Shown piece by piece: positions 5,715 to 13,986 of a stretch of DNA of 15,734 nucleotides; within the stretch, counting starts at the first letter, position 1; the number at the start of each line of letters is the position of its first letter. Position numbers and translations under genes: made by a program. The DNA is from Haloarculaceae archaeon. Lineage in GTDB: Archaea > Halobacteriota > Halobacteria > Halobacteriales > Haloarculaceae. The notes below the pieces were generated by a model, which was given only the letters and a program-made list of their open reading frames with translations, did not search any database and was not told the origin of the DNA. Where the stretch lies: NCBI GenBank assembly GCA_018609945.1, contig JAHENO010000088.1:1-15734 (forward strand), given 5' to 3'.

Positions 5715-8318
5715 ATGGACACGCGAACGGCCACACTCGAACTGGAGGGGATGACGTGTGCGAACTGCGCGTCGACGATCGAGGACCGGGTCGGCGCGCT
5801 GGAGGGGGTCGTCGCCGTCGACGCCAACTTCGCGACCGACGGCGGGAGCGTCGAGTACGATCCCGAGGCGGTGTCGCTGTCCGACATCTACGACGCTGTG
5901 AGCGAGGCCGGCTACGAGGCGGCCGCGGAGACGGTCGCGGTCGGCGTGGCTGACATGTCCTGTGCGAACTGTGCCGAGACGATCGAAGAGAGCCTCGGGG
6001 ACAGTCCCGGCGTCGTCAAGGCCGAGGTCAACTTCGCGACCGACGACGCGCGGGTCACCTACAACCCGGCAGACACCTCGCTGTCCGACATTTACGACGC
6101 TATCGAGCGTGCGGGATACACACCAGTCCGGGCTGACGACGGCCGCGAGGAAAGCGACGAGGAGCGCCGTGCGGAGGCACGCGACACCGAGCGACGCCGC
6201 CTGTTCCGGCTGACTCTGTTCGGCGCTGTGCTCTCGTTCCCGCTGCTGGTGATGATGGCCGCCGAGGTTCTCGCGCCCGGCCTGTTACCCGAGACCGTGT
6301 TCGGACTGGAGCAGGGGTGGATCGCGTTCCTCCTGACGACGCCCGTGCAGGCGCTTTTGGGCAAGCAGTACTACGTCAACTCCTACAAGGCGGTGGTTCG
6401 CAACCGGACCGCGAACATGGACGTGCTGATCGCGCTTGGCTCCTCGACGGCGTACTTCTACTCCGTCGCGGCGCTCGCTGGACTCGTCGCCAGTACCGGA
6501 CTGTACTTCGACACCGCGGCGTTCATCCTCGTGTTCATCACGCTGGGCAACTACCTGGAGGCCCGCTCGAAGAGCCAGGCCGGCGAAGCCATCCGCGAAC
6601 TCCTGGAGATGGAGGCCGACACCGCTACTCTCGTCGACGAGGACGGCACCGAGCGGGAGGTCCCGATCGAGGAGGTCGCCGTGGGAGACAGGCTGAAGGT
6701 CCGGCCGGGCGAGAAGGTGCCGACGGACGGCGTCGTCGTCGACGGCGAATCGGCGGTCGACGAGTCCGTCGTCACCGGCGAGTCGGTCCCCGTCGAGAAG
6801 CGCCCGGGCGACGAGGTCATCGGATCGACGATCAACGAGAACGGCGTCCTCGTGGTCGAGGCGACGAAAGTCGGCGAGGAGACCGCGATCCAGCAGATCG
6901 TCGAGCGCGTCCGCAGCGCACAGTCCCGCCAGCCCGACATCCAGAACCTCGCGGACCGCATCTCCGCGTACTTCGTTCCCGCGGTGATCGCCAATGCTAT
7001 CCTCTGGGCGACGGTCTGGTCCCTCTTTCCCGAGGTTCTCGCCGGGTTCGTCGGCGCGCTCCCGCTGTGGGGGCTCGCGGCTGGCGGCCCTGCCACCGTC
7101 GGCGTCGGCGAGTTCGCGCTCGTCGTCTTCGCCAGCGCCGTCCTCATCGCCTGTCCCTGCGCGCTGGGGCTGGCGACCCCCGCCGCGACCATGGTCGGGA
7201 CCGCGATCGGCGCCCGCAACGGCGTCCTCTTCGAGGGCGGCGACATCCTGGAGCGGGTGCGCGACGTCGACACCGCCGTCTTCGACAAGACCGGGACACT
7301 CACCGAGGGCGAGATGGAACTGACCGATGTCGTGGTCGCCGACGACGTGGCGACTGACGGCGGCCGCGCCGGCGAGAACGCCAGCAGGGACGGGCCGGCA
7401 GCCGACGGCGGCGTTCTCGCCGGACCGATCTCCGAGGCGTTCGTCCTCGAACTGGCCGCCAGCGCCGAGTACAACAGCGAACATCCCCTCGCCGAGGCCA
7501 TCGTTGCGGGGGCCCACGAGCGAGAGGTCCCGGTCACCGAGCCCGAACGGTTCGAGAACGTGCCCGGCCACGGCGTGAAGGCCACGACGGCCCACGGCGA
7601 GGTGCTGGTGGGCAACCGCAAACTACTGGCCGACGAGGGAGTCGACACCGCGCCAGTCGAAGCGGCGATGGACCGACTGGAACGCGAGGGCAAGACCGCG
7701 ATGGCCGTCGCGCTGGAGGGCCGTGCGATCGGTGTGGTCGCCGACGCCGACACGATCAAGCCGACGGCAGGCGAGGCAGTGAGCGCGCTCCGCGAGCGCG
7801 GTCTCGACGTCTGGATGATCACGGGCGACAACGAGCGGACTGCCCGCGCAGTGGCCGAGCAGATCGGTGTCGACCCCGAGAAGGTCCGGGCTGGCGTGCT
7901 GCCCGGCGAGAAGGCCGACGCCGTCGACGACCTGCAGTCCGGTGGCCGGCGCGCGATGATGGTCGGGGACGGCGTCAACGACGCCCCGGCGCTCGCCGCG
8001 GCCTCGGTCGGTATCGCACTCGGGAGCGGCACCGACGTGGCCATCGAGGCCGCCGACGTGACGCTGATGCGCGACGACCCTGCCGACGTGCTGAAGGCTA
8101 TCCGCATCTCCGACGCGACGCTTTCGAAGATCAAACAGAACCTCGTCTGGGCGCTCGGGTACAACACCACGCTGATCCCCCTGGCGTCGCTGGGGCTTCT
8201 CCAGCCCGTGCTGGCCGCGGGCGCCATGGCCATCTCAAGCGTCTCGGTCCTGGCCAACAGCCTGGCGTTCCGCCGGTACACGCCCGACCACGACTATAGC
8301 CTGCTGGGACTGCGATAG
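5715..8318 (+). CDS. copA: Cu+-translocating P1B-type ATPase (CopA)
   Basis: An 867-residue membrane pump that exports Cu+ using ATP. Two heavy-metal-associated domains occupy about 5-70 and 72-138, with metal motifs GMTCANC (12-18) and DMSCANC (80-86). Key P-type motifs are all present: TGES (354-357) in the actuator domain, CPC (480-482) in membrane helix 6, phosphorylation motif DKTGTLT with Asp524, HP (590-591) in the nucleotide domain, TGDN (703-706) and GDGVNDAP (751-758). YN (816-817) in helix 7 and Met839-x-x-Ser-Ser in helix 8 are the signature of the Cu+/Ag+ (P1B-1) subgroup. A low-complexity Gly/Asp/Ala insert lies at about 544-570 between the phosphorylation and HP motifs. ATG 5715 gives the usual CopA N-terminus; in-frame GTG 5691 and TTG 5685 are alternatives. 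It is probably controlled by the TRASH regulator encoded just upstream. It converges on the surface-protein gene, with 7 bases between stops. Confidence 0.96.
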   Translation: MDTRTATLELEGMTCANCASTIEDRVGALEGVVAVDANFATDGGSVEYDPEAVSLSDIYDAVSEAGYEAAAETVAVGVADMSCANCAETIEESLGDSPGVVKAEVNFATDDARVTYNPADTSLSDIYDAIERAGYTPVRADDGREESDEERRAEARDTERRRLFRLTLFGAVLSFPLLVMMAAEVLAPGLLPETVFGLEQGWIAFLLTTPVQALLGKQYYVNSYKAVVRNRTANMDVLIALGSSTAYFYSVAALAGLVASTGLYFDTAAFILVFITLGNYLEARSKSQAGEAIRELLEMEADTATLVDEDGTEREVPIEEVAVGDRLKVRPGEKVPTDGVVVDGESAVDESVVTGESVPVEKRPGDEVIGSTINENGVLVVEATKVGEETAIQQIVERVRSAQSRQPDIQNLADRISAYFVPAVIANAILWATVWSLFPEVLAGFVGALPLWGLAAGGPATVGVGEFALVVFASAVLIACPCALGLATPAATMVGTAIGARNGVLFEGGDILERVRDVDTAVFDKTGTLTEGEMELTDVVVADDVATDGGRAGENASRDGPAADGGVLAGPISEAFVLELAASAEYNSEHPLAEAIVAGAHEREVPVTEPERFENVPGHGVKATTAHGEVLVGNRKLLADEGVDTAPVEAAMDRLEREGKTAMAVALEGRAIGVVADADTIKPTAGEAVSALRERGLDVWMITGDNERTARAVAEQIGVDPEKVRAGVLPGEKADAVDDLQSGGRRAMMVGDGVNDAPALAAASVGIALGSGTDVAIEAADVTLMRDDPADVLKAIRISDATLSKIKQNLVWALGYNTTLIPLASLGLLQPVLAAGAMAISSVSVLANSLAFRRYTPDHDYSLLGLR

Positions 8319-8325
8319 CCGGGAC

Positions 8326-9420
8326 CTACCTGCGCCACCCGAGCAGGGCTCCGAATCCGACGAGAGCAAGCACTGCCAGGACCGGACCGAATCCGGGTCC
8401 CGTTCCAGAGACTGGTGTCGCAGTCCCGGAATCCGGGGTCGTCCCGCTCGCGGCCCCGGTCAGCGTTCCCGGAGCCGTCGGAGTGCCGTCGCCTCTCACG
8501 GGAGTCGGCGTGGCGTCGTGAACTGGCGTCGGGGTATGGGTAGCGACGTGGAACGTCTCGACCTCGACGGTTTCGTCGACGTCTCCCTCGATCCGAACAT
8601 CGTAGGCCACATCCCTCGCGACGGATCGGCCTTCGCCCTCGACCCCGGGAGCTTCGAAGCCTTCGAGGTCGATTCGGACGTCGAACAGTTCGACGCCTTC
8701 GTCGGGCGAGAGGGTCACGGTGACGACGCCGTTCTCGACGGTCGTCTCGCGGACGGTTGCCTCTTCGGATTCTGCCAACGCACGGAGCGCGTCGACGCTG
8801 ACACCGTGTTCCTCCACCGATGAGACGTCAATTTCGACGGTGACGGTGTCGCCAGCGGGCTGGAGGTCCTCGATCCGGATCGACTGTGTTCCGCGATCGG
8901 TGAAGAGATTACGGGGTTCCAGTCTGGCGGTCACTGCGTCGGGATCGACGACATCGAACGGACGGGCTTCGCCCTCGCCGGCAGAGAACTCGACGTCGTA
9001 CGCTACGTCTGTGACTTCCTCGGCCCGGGTGGTGTTGAGTCCGGTGAGGCGGAAGGTATCGACGAAGATACTGTCGTCCTCGGGGATCAACACGAGCCTG
9101 ACGACGCCGTCATCGACCGACGCGGACTCCACTGACGCGCCGTCAACGTCGTTATCGTTCAGTTCGACCGCCACGTCGGTGACGTCGACGCCGTGGGTCT
9201 CGGTTGCTGTGAGGTCGATCTCGACCACCAATTCGTCGACAGTCTCGTCGTACCCCGCGACGCGCATCTGCTCGATTCGCTGTTCCCCTTCGCCGATCAC
9301 GATGTCGCCAGTAAACACGTGGGCAAAACCTCGTCGCTGTTGACTGTCGTCGGCGATCGCAACCCCCGCGGGGACGACGCAGAGGGCCGCGACCGCTACT
9401 GCGAGGAGGGCACGGGACAT
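8326..9420 (-). CDS. Secreted duplicated beta-domain protein with PGF-CTERM anchor
   Basis: A 364-residue predicted cell-surface protein. A Sec-type signal peptide occupies about 1-23 (LLAVAVAALCVVPAGVAIA). Two related beta-rich repeats of about 100 residues follow (about 46-147 and 176-278). They share VEID(L/V), an HGV turn, (D/E)(D/N)GVV, and end with DVAYDV. A Thr/Pro/Gly/Ser stalk with TPTPV units spans about 293-341, probably glycosylated. The end is a PGF-CTERM tripartite signal: Pro-Gly-Phe at 342-344, a hydrophobic helix, and terminal WRR. In haloarchaea such tails are processed by archaeosortase ArtA and the protein is lipid-anchored outside the cell. No enzymatic motif is visible, and the function is unknown; a structural or binding role is likely. 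It converges with copA and has its own promoter, so proximity to metal genes does not prove a metal role. Confidence 0.85.
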   Translation of the reverse strand: MSRALLAVAVAALCVVPAGVAIADDSQQRRGFAHVFTGDIVIGEGEQRIEQMRVAGYDETVDELVVEIDLTATETHGVDVTDVAVELNDNDVDGASVESASVDDGVVRLVLIPEDDSIFVDTFRLTGLNTTRAEEVTDVAYDVEFSAGEGEARPFDVVDPDAVTARLEPRNLFTDRGTQSIRIEDLQPAGDTVTVEIDVSSVEEHGVSVDALRALAESEEATVRETTVENGVVTVTLSPDEGVELFDVRIDLEGFEAPGVEGEGRSVARDVAYDVRIEGDVDETVEVETFHVATHTPTPVHDATPTPVRGDGTPTAPGTLTGAASGTTPDSGTATPVSGTGPGFGPVLAVLALVGFGALLGWRR

Positions 9421-9440
9421 ATCCGAACGTCACCGGGAAG

Positions 9441-9455
9441 CTGAGTATATGTTTT
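9441..9455 (-). promoter_or_regulatory. TATA region of surface-protein gene
   Basis: Read on the minus strand, the segment AAAACATATACTCAG is centred about 28 bases before the ATG at 9420, predicting a leaderless transcript for the PGF-CTERM protein gene. Confidence 0.5.
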
Positions 9456-9581
9456 GTGGATGGGGGATCCGTGGTCAGATGAACGGAGGAAAGTGGCGGA
9501 CGTCGCCTCCGCTCTTCGAAGCGGCATCTCTAGATCGGTCGTGATCGAGCCCCGACTCGGCGCTGTCGGTTCTCGGCGGCG

Positions 9582-10352
9582 TCACACGTGGTCTTTGGGG
9601 AGCAACTCCCCGATATCCTGCCCGGCCAGCCACTCGCAGAGTTCGACGAGCTGGTCGCTGGCCGCCTCGAACAGTTGCTCGCCCTTCTCGGCGGTGGCGT
9701 CGGTCTGGTCGCCCAGGACGCCGTTGTCGGTGTTGTCGATGGCGTCGTAGAAGGTGCGGGCGCCGTGGACGCGGCCGGTCGTCTCGTCGAACTCCACCAG
9801 CCCGCCGTCCCGTGCCGCCTCGAGGCGGTCCTCGTGAACGGTCTCGTGGTCGATGTGGAGCATCATCGCCGTCTCCTTCGGGCCGCCGTGGGGACCGTTC
9901 GTCTCGAAGAGGTCGTCGACCAGGTCGGGAATACTCTCGTCCCACATCCAGGGCAGCGAGTAGAGAGTCCCGTCGTCACGGAGGCGGCGGCCTACCTCCC
10001 GGAGGTGCTGGGTGTTGCCCCCGTGGGCGTTCACGTAGACGACCCGGTCGAGACCGTGATAGGCGAGGTTGCGCGTCAGCGACTCGACGTAGTCCCTGAA
10101 GACCGGCGCGTCGACCCACATCGTCCCGTGGAACTGGCGGTGGTGGGGACTGACACCGACGGTGACCGTGGGCGTGCAGAGATAGCCCGTCCGGTCGGCC
10201 GCCTCGCGGGCCAGCGCCTCGGCGATGCGGTGGTCCGTTCCCTCGGGGAGATGTGGCCCGTGTTGCTCGGTCGACCCCAGCGGCACCAGCGCCAGCGACT
10301 CCGACTCGAAGTAGTCCTCGAGATCCGGCCAGGCCACGTCAGCGAGATTCAT
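9582..10352 (-). CDS. Creatininase-family amidohydrolase
   Basis: A 256-residue cytoplasmic metal-dependent hydrolase. Family motifs are clear. Residues 24-40 read PLGSTEQHGPHLPEGTD, with Glu29, His31 and Asp40 as probable metal ligands. His110-Gly-Gly-Asn follows (VNAHGGN, 107-113), then HGGPKETAM (155-163) with Glu160. In the family these residues hold two Zn2+ or Mn2+ ions that hydrolyse amide bonds, for example creatinine to creatine, or a formamide in archaeal flavin/F420 biosynthesis (ArfB). Sequence alone does not decide the substrate. Start ATG at 10352 is chosen because upstream in-frame sequence is only the read-through of a long open frame across the divergent transporter gene. It is transcribed away from a LIV-type ABC importer with 99 bases between starts, which favours a catabolic role on an imported amide over a housekeeping one; this is inference. 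Confidence 0.88.
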   Translation of the reverse strand: MNLADVAWPDLEDYFESESLALVPLGSTEQHGPHLPEGTDHRIAEALAREAADRTGYLCTPTVTVGVSPHHRQFHGTMWVDAPVFRDYVESLTRNLAYHGLDRVVYVNAHGGNTQHLREVGRRLRDDGTLYSLPWMWDESIPDLVDDLFETNGPHGGPKETAMMLHIDHETVHEDRLEAARDGGLVEFDETTGRVHGARTFYDAIDNTDNGVLGDQTDATAEKGEQLFEAASDQLVELCEWLAGQDIGELLPKDHV

Positions 10353-10451
10353 GTCAGCAGCGAGGCGAGCCGGCACTATCAAGACACCGGACTCGCGGAG
10401 CCCGGCCACCATGGCAGGTTTTATACTTGTGAGACCGCCATTCGTGGTCGT
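10353..10451. promoter_or_regulatory. Divergent promoter region, creatininase versus ABC importer
   Basis: This 99-base region separates two divergent start codons. On the plus strand TTTTATA (10419-10425) lies about 30 bases before ATG 10452 and is a good TATA box. On the minus strand only a weak candidate (TTGATAG, about 10373-10380) lies about 25 bases before the creatininase ATG. Shared regulation is plausible, but no obvious dyad operator was found. Confidence 0.5.
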
Positions 10452-11828
10452 ATGGCAGAACACGACCGGAATTCTTCGACGGTACCGTCGCCGAGACCGA
10501 CGACGCGCCGGCGGTTCATCGCGGCCACCGGGACAGCGGGACTCGTCGCACTCGCTGGCTGTGGCGGAGATGGGGGCGACGGCGGGAGTGATGGGGGCGA
10601 CGGCGACGGCGGAGACGGTGGGGACAGTGACGGTGGCGATGGCGGCGGCGGAGGCGGTGACGGGGACGGCGGAAGTACAGACGGCGACATGGGCATGGAC
10701 AGCCTGTCGATCGGGATGGTCACCTCGACGTCGGGTCCGTTCGCGGTGTTCGGGAACGCGGCGGTAACGGGGGCCGAACTCGCTATCGAGGACCTCGAAT
10801 CCGAGCACGACGTCTCTATCGACCTTTCGACGGCAGATTCGCAACTGGATCCCTCGACCGCACTGGACGAGGCGCGCTCGCTCGTGACGGAAGACGGCGT
10901 GGACTTCCTGATGGGCGCCGTCTCGTCTGCGGTCGCGCTGAAAGTCGCCGGCTGGGCCTCCGAGAACGCGGTCACGTACTTCCCGACCGGTGCACACTCG
11001 AGCGCCCTGACCGGGGCGGGCTGTGGCCAGTACGTGTTCCGGCCCTCGGCCTCGAACTCGATGCTCGCGAACACGATCGGCTCGGAGATGGCCGCGGCGG
11101 CCGACGAGTGGTACCTGATGTACTCGGACTACACCTGGGGGCAGACCGCACAGGAGGCCGTCGCCGGGATCCTCGAAGACGCGGGCAAGACGGTCGTCGG
11201 CACCGAGGCGGTGCCATTCCCCAGCGACGACTACGCCCAGTACATAAACAGGGCGAAAGCCTCCGAGGCGCCGGCCATCGGCGTCCTCATCGCCGGCCTC
11301 GACCTGCGGAAGGCGACGAACCAGATCATCGCCAAGGGAATGGAAGACCGCACCCTGGCGATGCACCAGCTGGAGGATATCGTCTACTGGGGGCTGGACA
11401 AGGAGTCGGCTTCCATCCTCGACATCGCGGGACAGGTCTGGGGGCCGGCCGCAGACGGCGGCGACGACTTCAAACAGCGCGTCGCGGACTCGGGCGAGAT
11501 GGACCCGTACGTGCGCCACCTGCTTGGCTACATGTCGATGGACCAGGGAGTCCGCGCCGCCATCCGGGCCGGGACCTCGGAGGCCGACGCGATGCGCGAC
11601 GCCCTCGAGGGCCACCAGGTCGAATCGCCCATCGTCGACATGAAGGGCGGCGGTGACATGTACTGGCGGGCCGGGGACCACCAGCTCATCCAGCCGACCT
11701 ACACGGTCTCCTCGCGCCCGACCGGCGAGATGTCGGACGACCCGTACAAAGAGTGGTTCCAGTCCGAGCAGACCTTCGCCGGCGACGACGTCGCGCGGCC
11801 GGTCGGGGAAACCGGCTGTTCGCTCTGA
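10452..11828 (+). CDS. ABC-type LIV-family substrate-binding lipoprotein
   Basis: A 458-residue solute receptor, predicted to be exported by Tat and lipid-anchored. The signal has TTRRRF at 17-22, a hydrophobic core, and lipobox L34-A-G-C37, with Cys37 as the mature lipidated residue. Residues 38-80 are an extreme Gly/Asp linker. From about 83 to the end is a periplasmic-binding type I (LIV/amide) fold, with SIGMVTSTSGPFAVFG at its start and a region near 330-400 typical of receptors feeding LivHMGF permeases. Members bind branched-chain amino acids, urea, short amides or other small organics; the ligand cannot be read from sequence. The ATG at 10452 is supported by a TATA box 30 bases upstream. 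Its stop overlaps the first permease start by one base (TGATG). The divergent creatininase gene suggests an amide-type ligand. Confidence 0.9.
   Translation: MAEHDRNSSTVPSPRPTTRRRFIAATGTAGLVALAGCGGDGGDGGSDGGDGDGGDGGDSDGGDGGGGGGDGDGGSTDGDMGMDSLSIGMVTSTSGPFAVFGNAAVTGAELAIEDLESEHDVSIDLSTADSQLDPSTALDEARSLVTEDGVDFLMGAVSSAVALKVAGWASENAVTYFPTGAHSSALTGAGCGQYVFRPSASNSMLANTIGSEMAAAADEWYLMYSDYTWGQTAQEAVAGILEDAGKTVVGTEAVPFPSDDYAQYINRAKASEAPAIGVLIAGLDLRKATNQIIAKGMEDRTLAMHQLEDIVYWGLDKESASILDIAGQVWGPAADGGDDFKQRVADSGEMDPYVRHLLGYMSMDQGVRAAIRAGTSEADAMRDALEGHQVESPIVDMKGGGDMYWRAGDHQLIQPTYTVSSRPTGEMSDDPYKEWFQSEQTFAGDDVARPVGETGCSL
10563..10691 (+). repeat. Gly/Asp-coding low-complexity repeat in receptor linker
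   Basis: The DNA is an imperfect tandem array of GGN and GAC/GAT codons such as GGGGACGGC and GGTGGCGAT, coding residues 38-80 of the binding protein. Such arrays vary in length by slippage. In haloarchaeal lipoproteins they act as flexible, acidic tethers between the membrane anchor and the binding domain. Confidence 0.75.
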
Positions 11829-12865
11829 TGAGCGACGCGACGCCCGGCGTCGTCGGCCGGACCCAGCGGCGCCTCTCGGCGCTCTCGCCAGCGACAGGCG
11901 TCGGCGTCGCGCTCGCGGTCGTCCTCCTGGGAAACGCGGCGGTCCAGGAAACGGGACTGTTCATCGACCAGGCGATCGGCGGGCTCGTCTACGGGATGAT
12001 CCTCGTGATGGTCTCGCTCGGGCTTGCCCTCGTGTTGGGTCTGATGGGCGTGGTGAACTTCGCCCACGGCGCCCTGTTCATGCTGGGGGGGTACTTCACG
12101 TTCACCGTCATGGAGAGCTACGGCCTGCCGTTCCTGGGTGCGCTCGTCGTCGCACCCCTCCTGGTCGGCGTCGTCGGCATCGCGATGGAGGTGGTGGTGC
12201 TCCGGCGCCTCTACGGGAGCAACCCCATCATCGGGCTCCTGGCGACGTTCGGGCTGACGCTGATGGTCGAGGAGGCTGCCCGGTTCGTCTGGGGAGCCAG
12301 CGGTCTCCAGCCCAGTAAACCCGGCTACCTCACGGGCGGCACGGACCTCGTCGTGACGCAAGTCGGCACCTACCGGCTGTTCACGGTCTTCGTTTCGGCG
12401 CTGTCGGTCGTCGCCGTCTACTACCTCATCACTAACACCGACTTCGGGCTATCGGTCCGAGCGGGAGTGCAGGACGGCGAGATGACCGAGTTCGTCGGCG
12501 TGAACCTGCCCGTGCGCTTCACCGCGATGTTCTTCCTCGGGTCGGTCATCGCCGGCCTCGGTGGGGCGCTCCGGGTCGTCGAGTTCGGCGTCGATCCCGG
12601 CACCGCCGAGGAATTCGTCATCCTCGCGTTCGTCGTCGTCGTCATCGGTGGCGTGGGTAGCCTCTTCGGGAGCGTCGTCGCCGGCCTGCTCGTCGGCTGG
12701 GCACAGTTTCTCGTGCCGGTCGTGTTGAGTTCGCTGGCGGTCGTCACCGGTATCTCGGCGCTCGAAATCCAGGGCGTCGGCCGCCTCATCCCGTTTCTGG
12801 TGATGATCGTGGTCTTGCTCGTCCGGCCCCGTGGCCTGTTCGGCGAGGAGGGACTCCTCGAATGA
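11828..12865 (+). CDS. livH: LIV-type ABC transporter permease (LivH-like)
   Basis: A 345-residue integral membrane permease, one of two that form the channel of the importer. The start ATG overlaps the receptor stop by one base. About eight hydrophobic helices are visible between residue 24 and 333. Family hallmarks include the GLVYGMILVMVSLGLALVLG stretch near 52-71, NFAHGALFMLGGY at 77-89, a cytoplasmic EAA-like loop around 210-226 that contacts the ATPases, and GGVGSLFGSVVAGLLVG at 274-290. Length is slightly above typical LivH (about 290-310) because of a 20-residue cytoplasmic N-terminus. The symbol denotes the family; branched-chain amino acids are not proven to be the cargo. The next permease overlaps by 4 bases (ATGA). 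Confidence 0.92.
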   Translation: MSDATPGVVGRTQRRLSALSPATGVGVALAVVLLGNAAVQETGLFIDQAIGGLVYGMILVMVSLGLALVLGLMGVVNFAHGALFMLGGYFTFTVMESYGLPFLGALVVAPLLVGVVGIAMEVVVLRRLYGSNPIIGLLATFGLTLMVEEAARFVWGASGLQPSKPGYLTGGTDLVVTQVGTYRLFTVFVSALSVVAVYYLITNTDFGLSVRAGVQDGEMTEFVGVNLPVRFTAMFFLGSVIAGLGGALRVVEFGVDPGTAEEFVILAFVVVVIGGVGSLFGSVVAGLLVGWAQFLVPVVLSSLAVVTGISALEIQGVGRLIPFLVMIVVLLVRPRGLFGEEGLLE

Positions 12866-13986
12866 GTGCCGACAGCGAGACCCCAGCGAGTCGCGTCCCC
12901 GACACACCCTCGGCCTTCGAGCAGTACCGAATTCCGCTCGGGCTGGTGGTGCTGGTGCTCTTCTTGCGCCCGGTCGTCTCGAGTGACCTCCTGCTGGGAT
13001 TCGAGGCCATCGCCAACCGGATGTTGATCATCATGCTGTTCGTCGCCGCGTTCAACCTCCTGTTCGGGTTCACCGGGTTGCTCTCCTTCGGCCACGCGAT
13101 GTTCTTCGGGTTCGGCGTCTACGTGCCGGCCATCGTCGTGCTGAACGGGCTGGGCGGGCTGGCGCCCGGTGGGTCGGTCACGTTCTTCGCGGGGGTCGCC
13201 CTCGCGTTGCTCTCGGTGGGCGTGTTCAGTTACCTCCTGGCGTTGCTCATCGTGGGCAAGGGTGAGATCTACTTCGCGCTGTTGACCCTGGCGGTTTCGC
13301 AGGCGATCTACTTCATCGCACTCCGGGACCCCTGGGGGCTCACTGGTGGGTCGAACGGCCTCACCCGTGGTACCTTGCCGGAATTCGTCGAGCAGACCAG
13401 GGGACAGATCACCATCCAGGCCTTCGGCGCGTCGGTCGACTGGTACTGGGTCGTGGCCGTCGTGTTCCTGCTCGCGATGTCCGGGCTGTGGCAGGTCGTC
13501 CGCTCGCCCTTCGGGCGGACGCTGATCGCAATCCGCGACAACGAACAGCTCGCGCGGGCGATGGGCATAGACACCACCAGGTACAAGGTCTGGTCGCTCA
13601 CGTTCAGCGGCCTCCTCTCGGCGATGGCGGGCGTCCTGCTGGAGATCAACAACTCCGGTGCGGCCATCGAGAACCTCGGTGTCCTCACCAGCGGCGATAC
13701 CGTCCTGATGGCCGTGCTGGGGGGAATCAACTACTTCTTCGGTCCCATCACGGGTGCGTTCACCTGGCTGTTCGTGGAGGACTTTCTGACGGACTTCGAG
13801 GTCTGGCACATTCCGACCACCGAACTCGCTATCGTCAGCGTCGACCTCGGTCCGGCGTTGCAGTTCTGGCAGTTCTTCCTGGGTGCCCTGTTCGTCGTGG
13901 TGGTGCTAACCTCGCCGGAGGAGGGTATCTGGGGATATGTCAGGACCCTCGGTGCCGGGGTGAAACGCCGCCTGGAGGAGCGATGA
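12862..13986 (+). CDS. livM: LIV-type ABC transporter permease (LivM-like)
   Basis: A 374-residue second permease of the importer. It begins with a polar N-terminus to about residue 24, then eight to ten membrane helices. Conserved LivM features are GLLSFGHAMFFGFGVY at 72-87, the GLTGGSNGL loop at 159-167, the cytoplasmic coupling segment RSPFGRTLIAIRDNEQLARA at about 214-233 (followed by MGID), and GGINYFFGPITGAF at 287-300. It pairs with the LivH-like subunit to form the translocation path. ATG 12862 overlaps the upstream stop by 4 bases, and the ATPase gene start again overlaps by 4 bases, so the whole unit is translationally coupled. The symbol is family-level only. Confidence 0.93.
   Translation: MSADSETPASRVPDTPSAFEQYRIPLGLVVLVLFLRPVVSSDLLLGFEAIANRMLIIMLFVAAFNLLFGFTGLLSFGHAMFFGFGVYVPAIVVLNGLGGLAPGGSVTFFAGVALALLSVGVFSYLLALLIVGKGEIYFALLTLAVSQAIYFIALRDPWGLTGGSNGLTRGTLPEFVEQTRGQITIQAFGASVDWYWVVAVVFLLAMSGLWQVVRSPFGRTLIAIRDNEQLARAMGIDTTRYKVWSLTFSGLLSAMAGVLLEINNSGAAIENLGVLTSGDTVLMAVLGGINYFFGPITGAFTWLFVEDFLTDFEVWHIPTTELAIVSVDLGPALQFWQFFLGALFVVVVLTSPEEGIWGYVRTLGAGVKRRLEER

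Noticed and set aside
6551..8281. A 576-codon minus-strand frame opposite copA
   Set aside because: Ser/Thr/Ala-rich low-complexity translation with no motif; shadow of copA.
9588..10451. Plus-strand extension of the receptor frame to 9588
   Set aside because: It is antisense to the creatininase gene. The Tat lipoprotein signal and TATA box fix the start at 10452.
9582..11681. A 699-codon minus-strand open frame spanning creatininase and the region opposite the receptor gene
   Set aside because: Only the last 256 codons show family motifs. The upstream part is antisense to the receptor and has the composition of a GC-rich shadow frame.
12421..13809. A 462-codon minus-strand frame opposite the permeases
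   Set aside because: Highly charged translation without domains, opposite clear membrane permeases.
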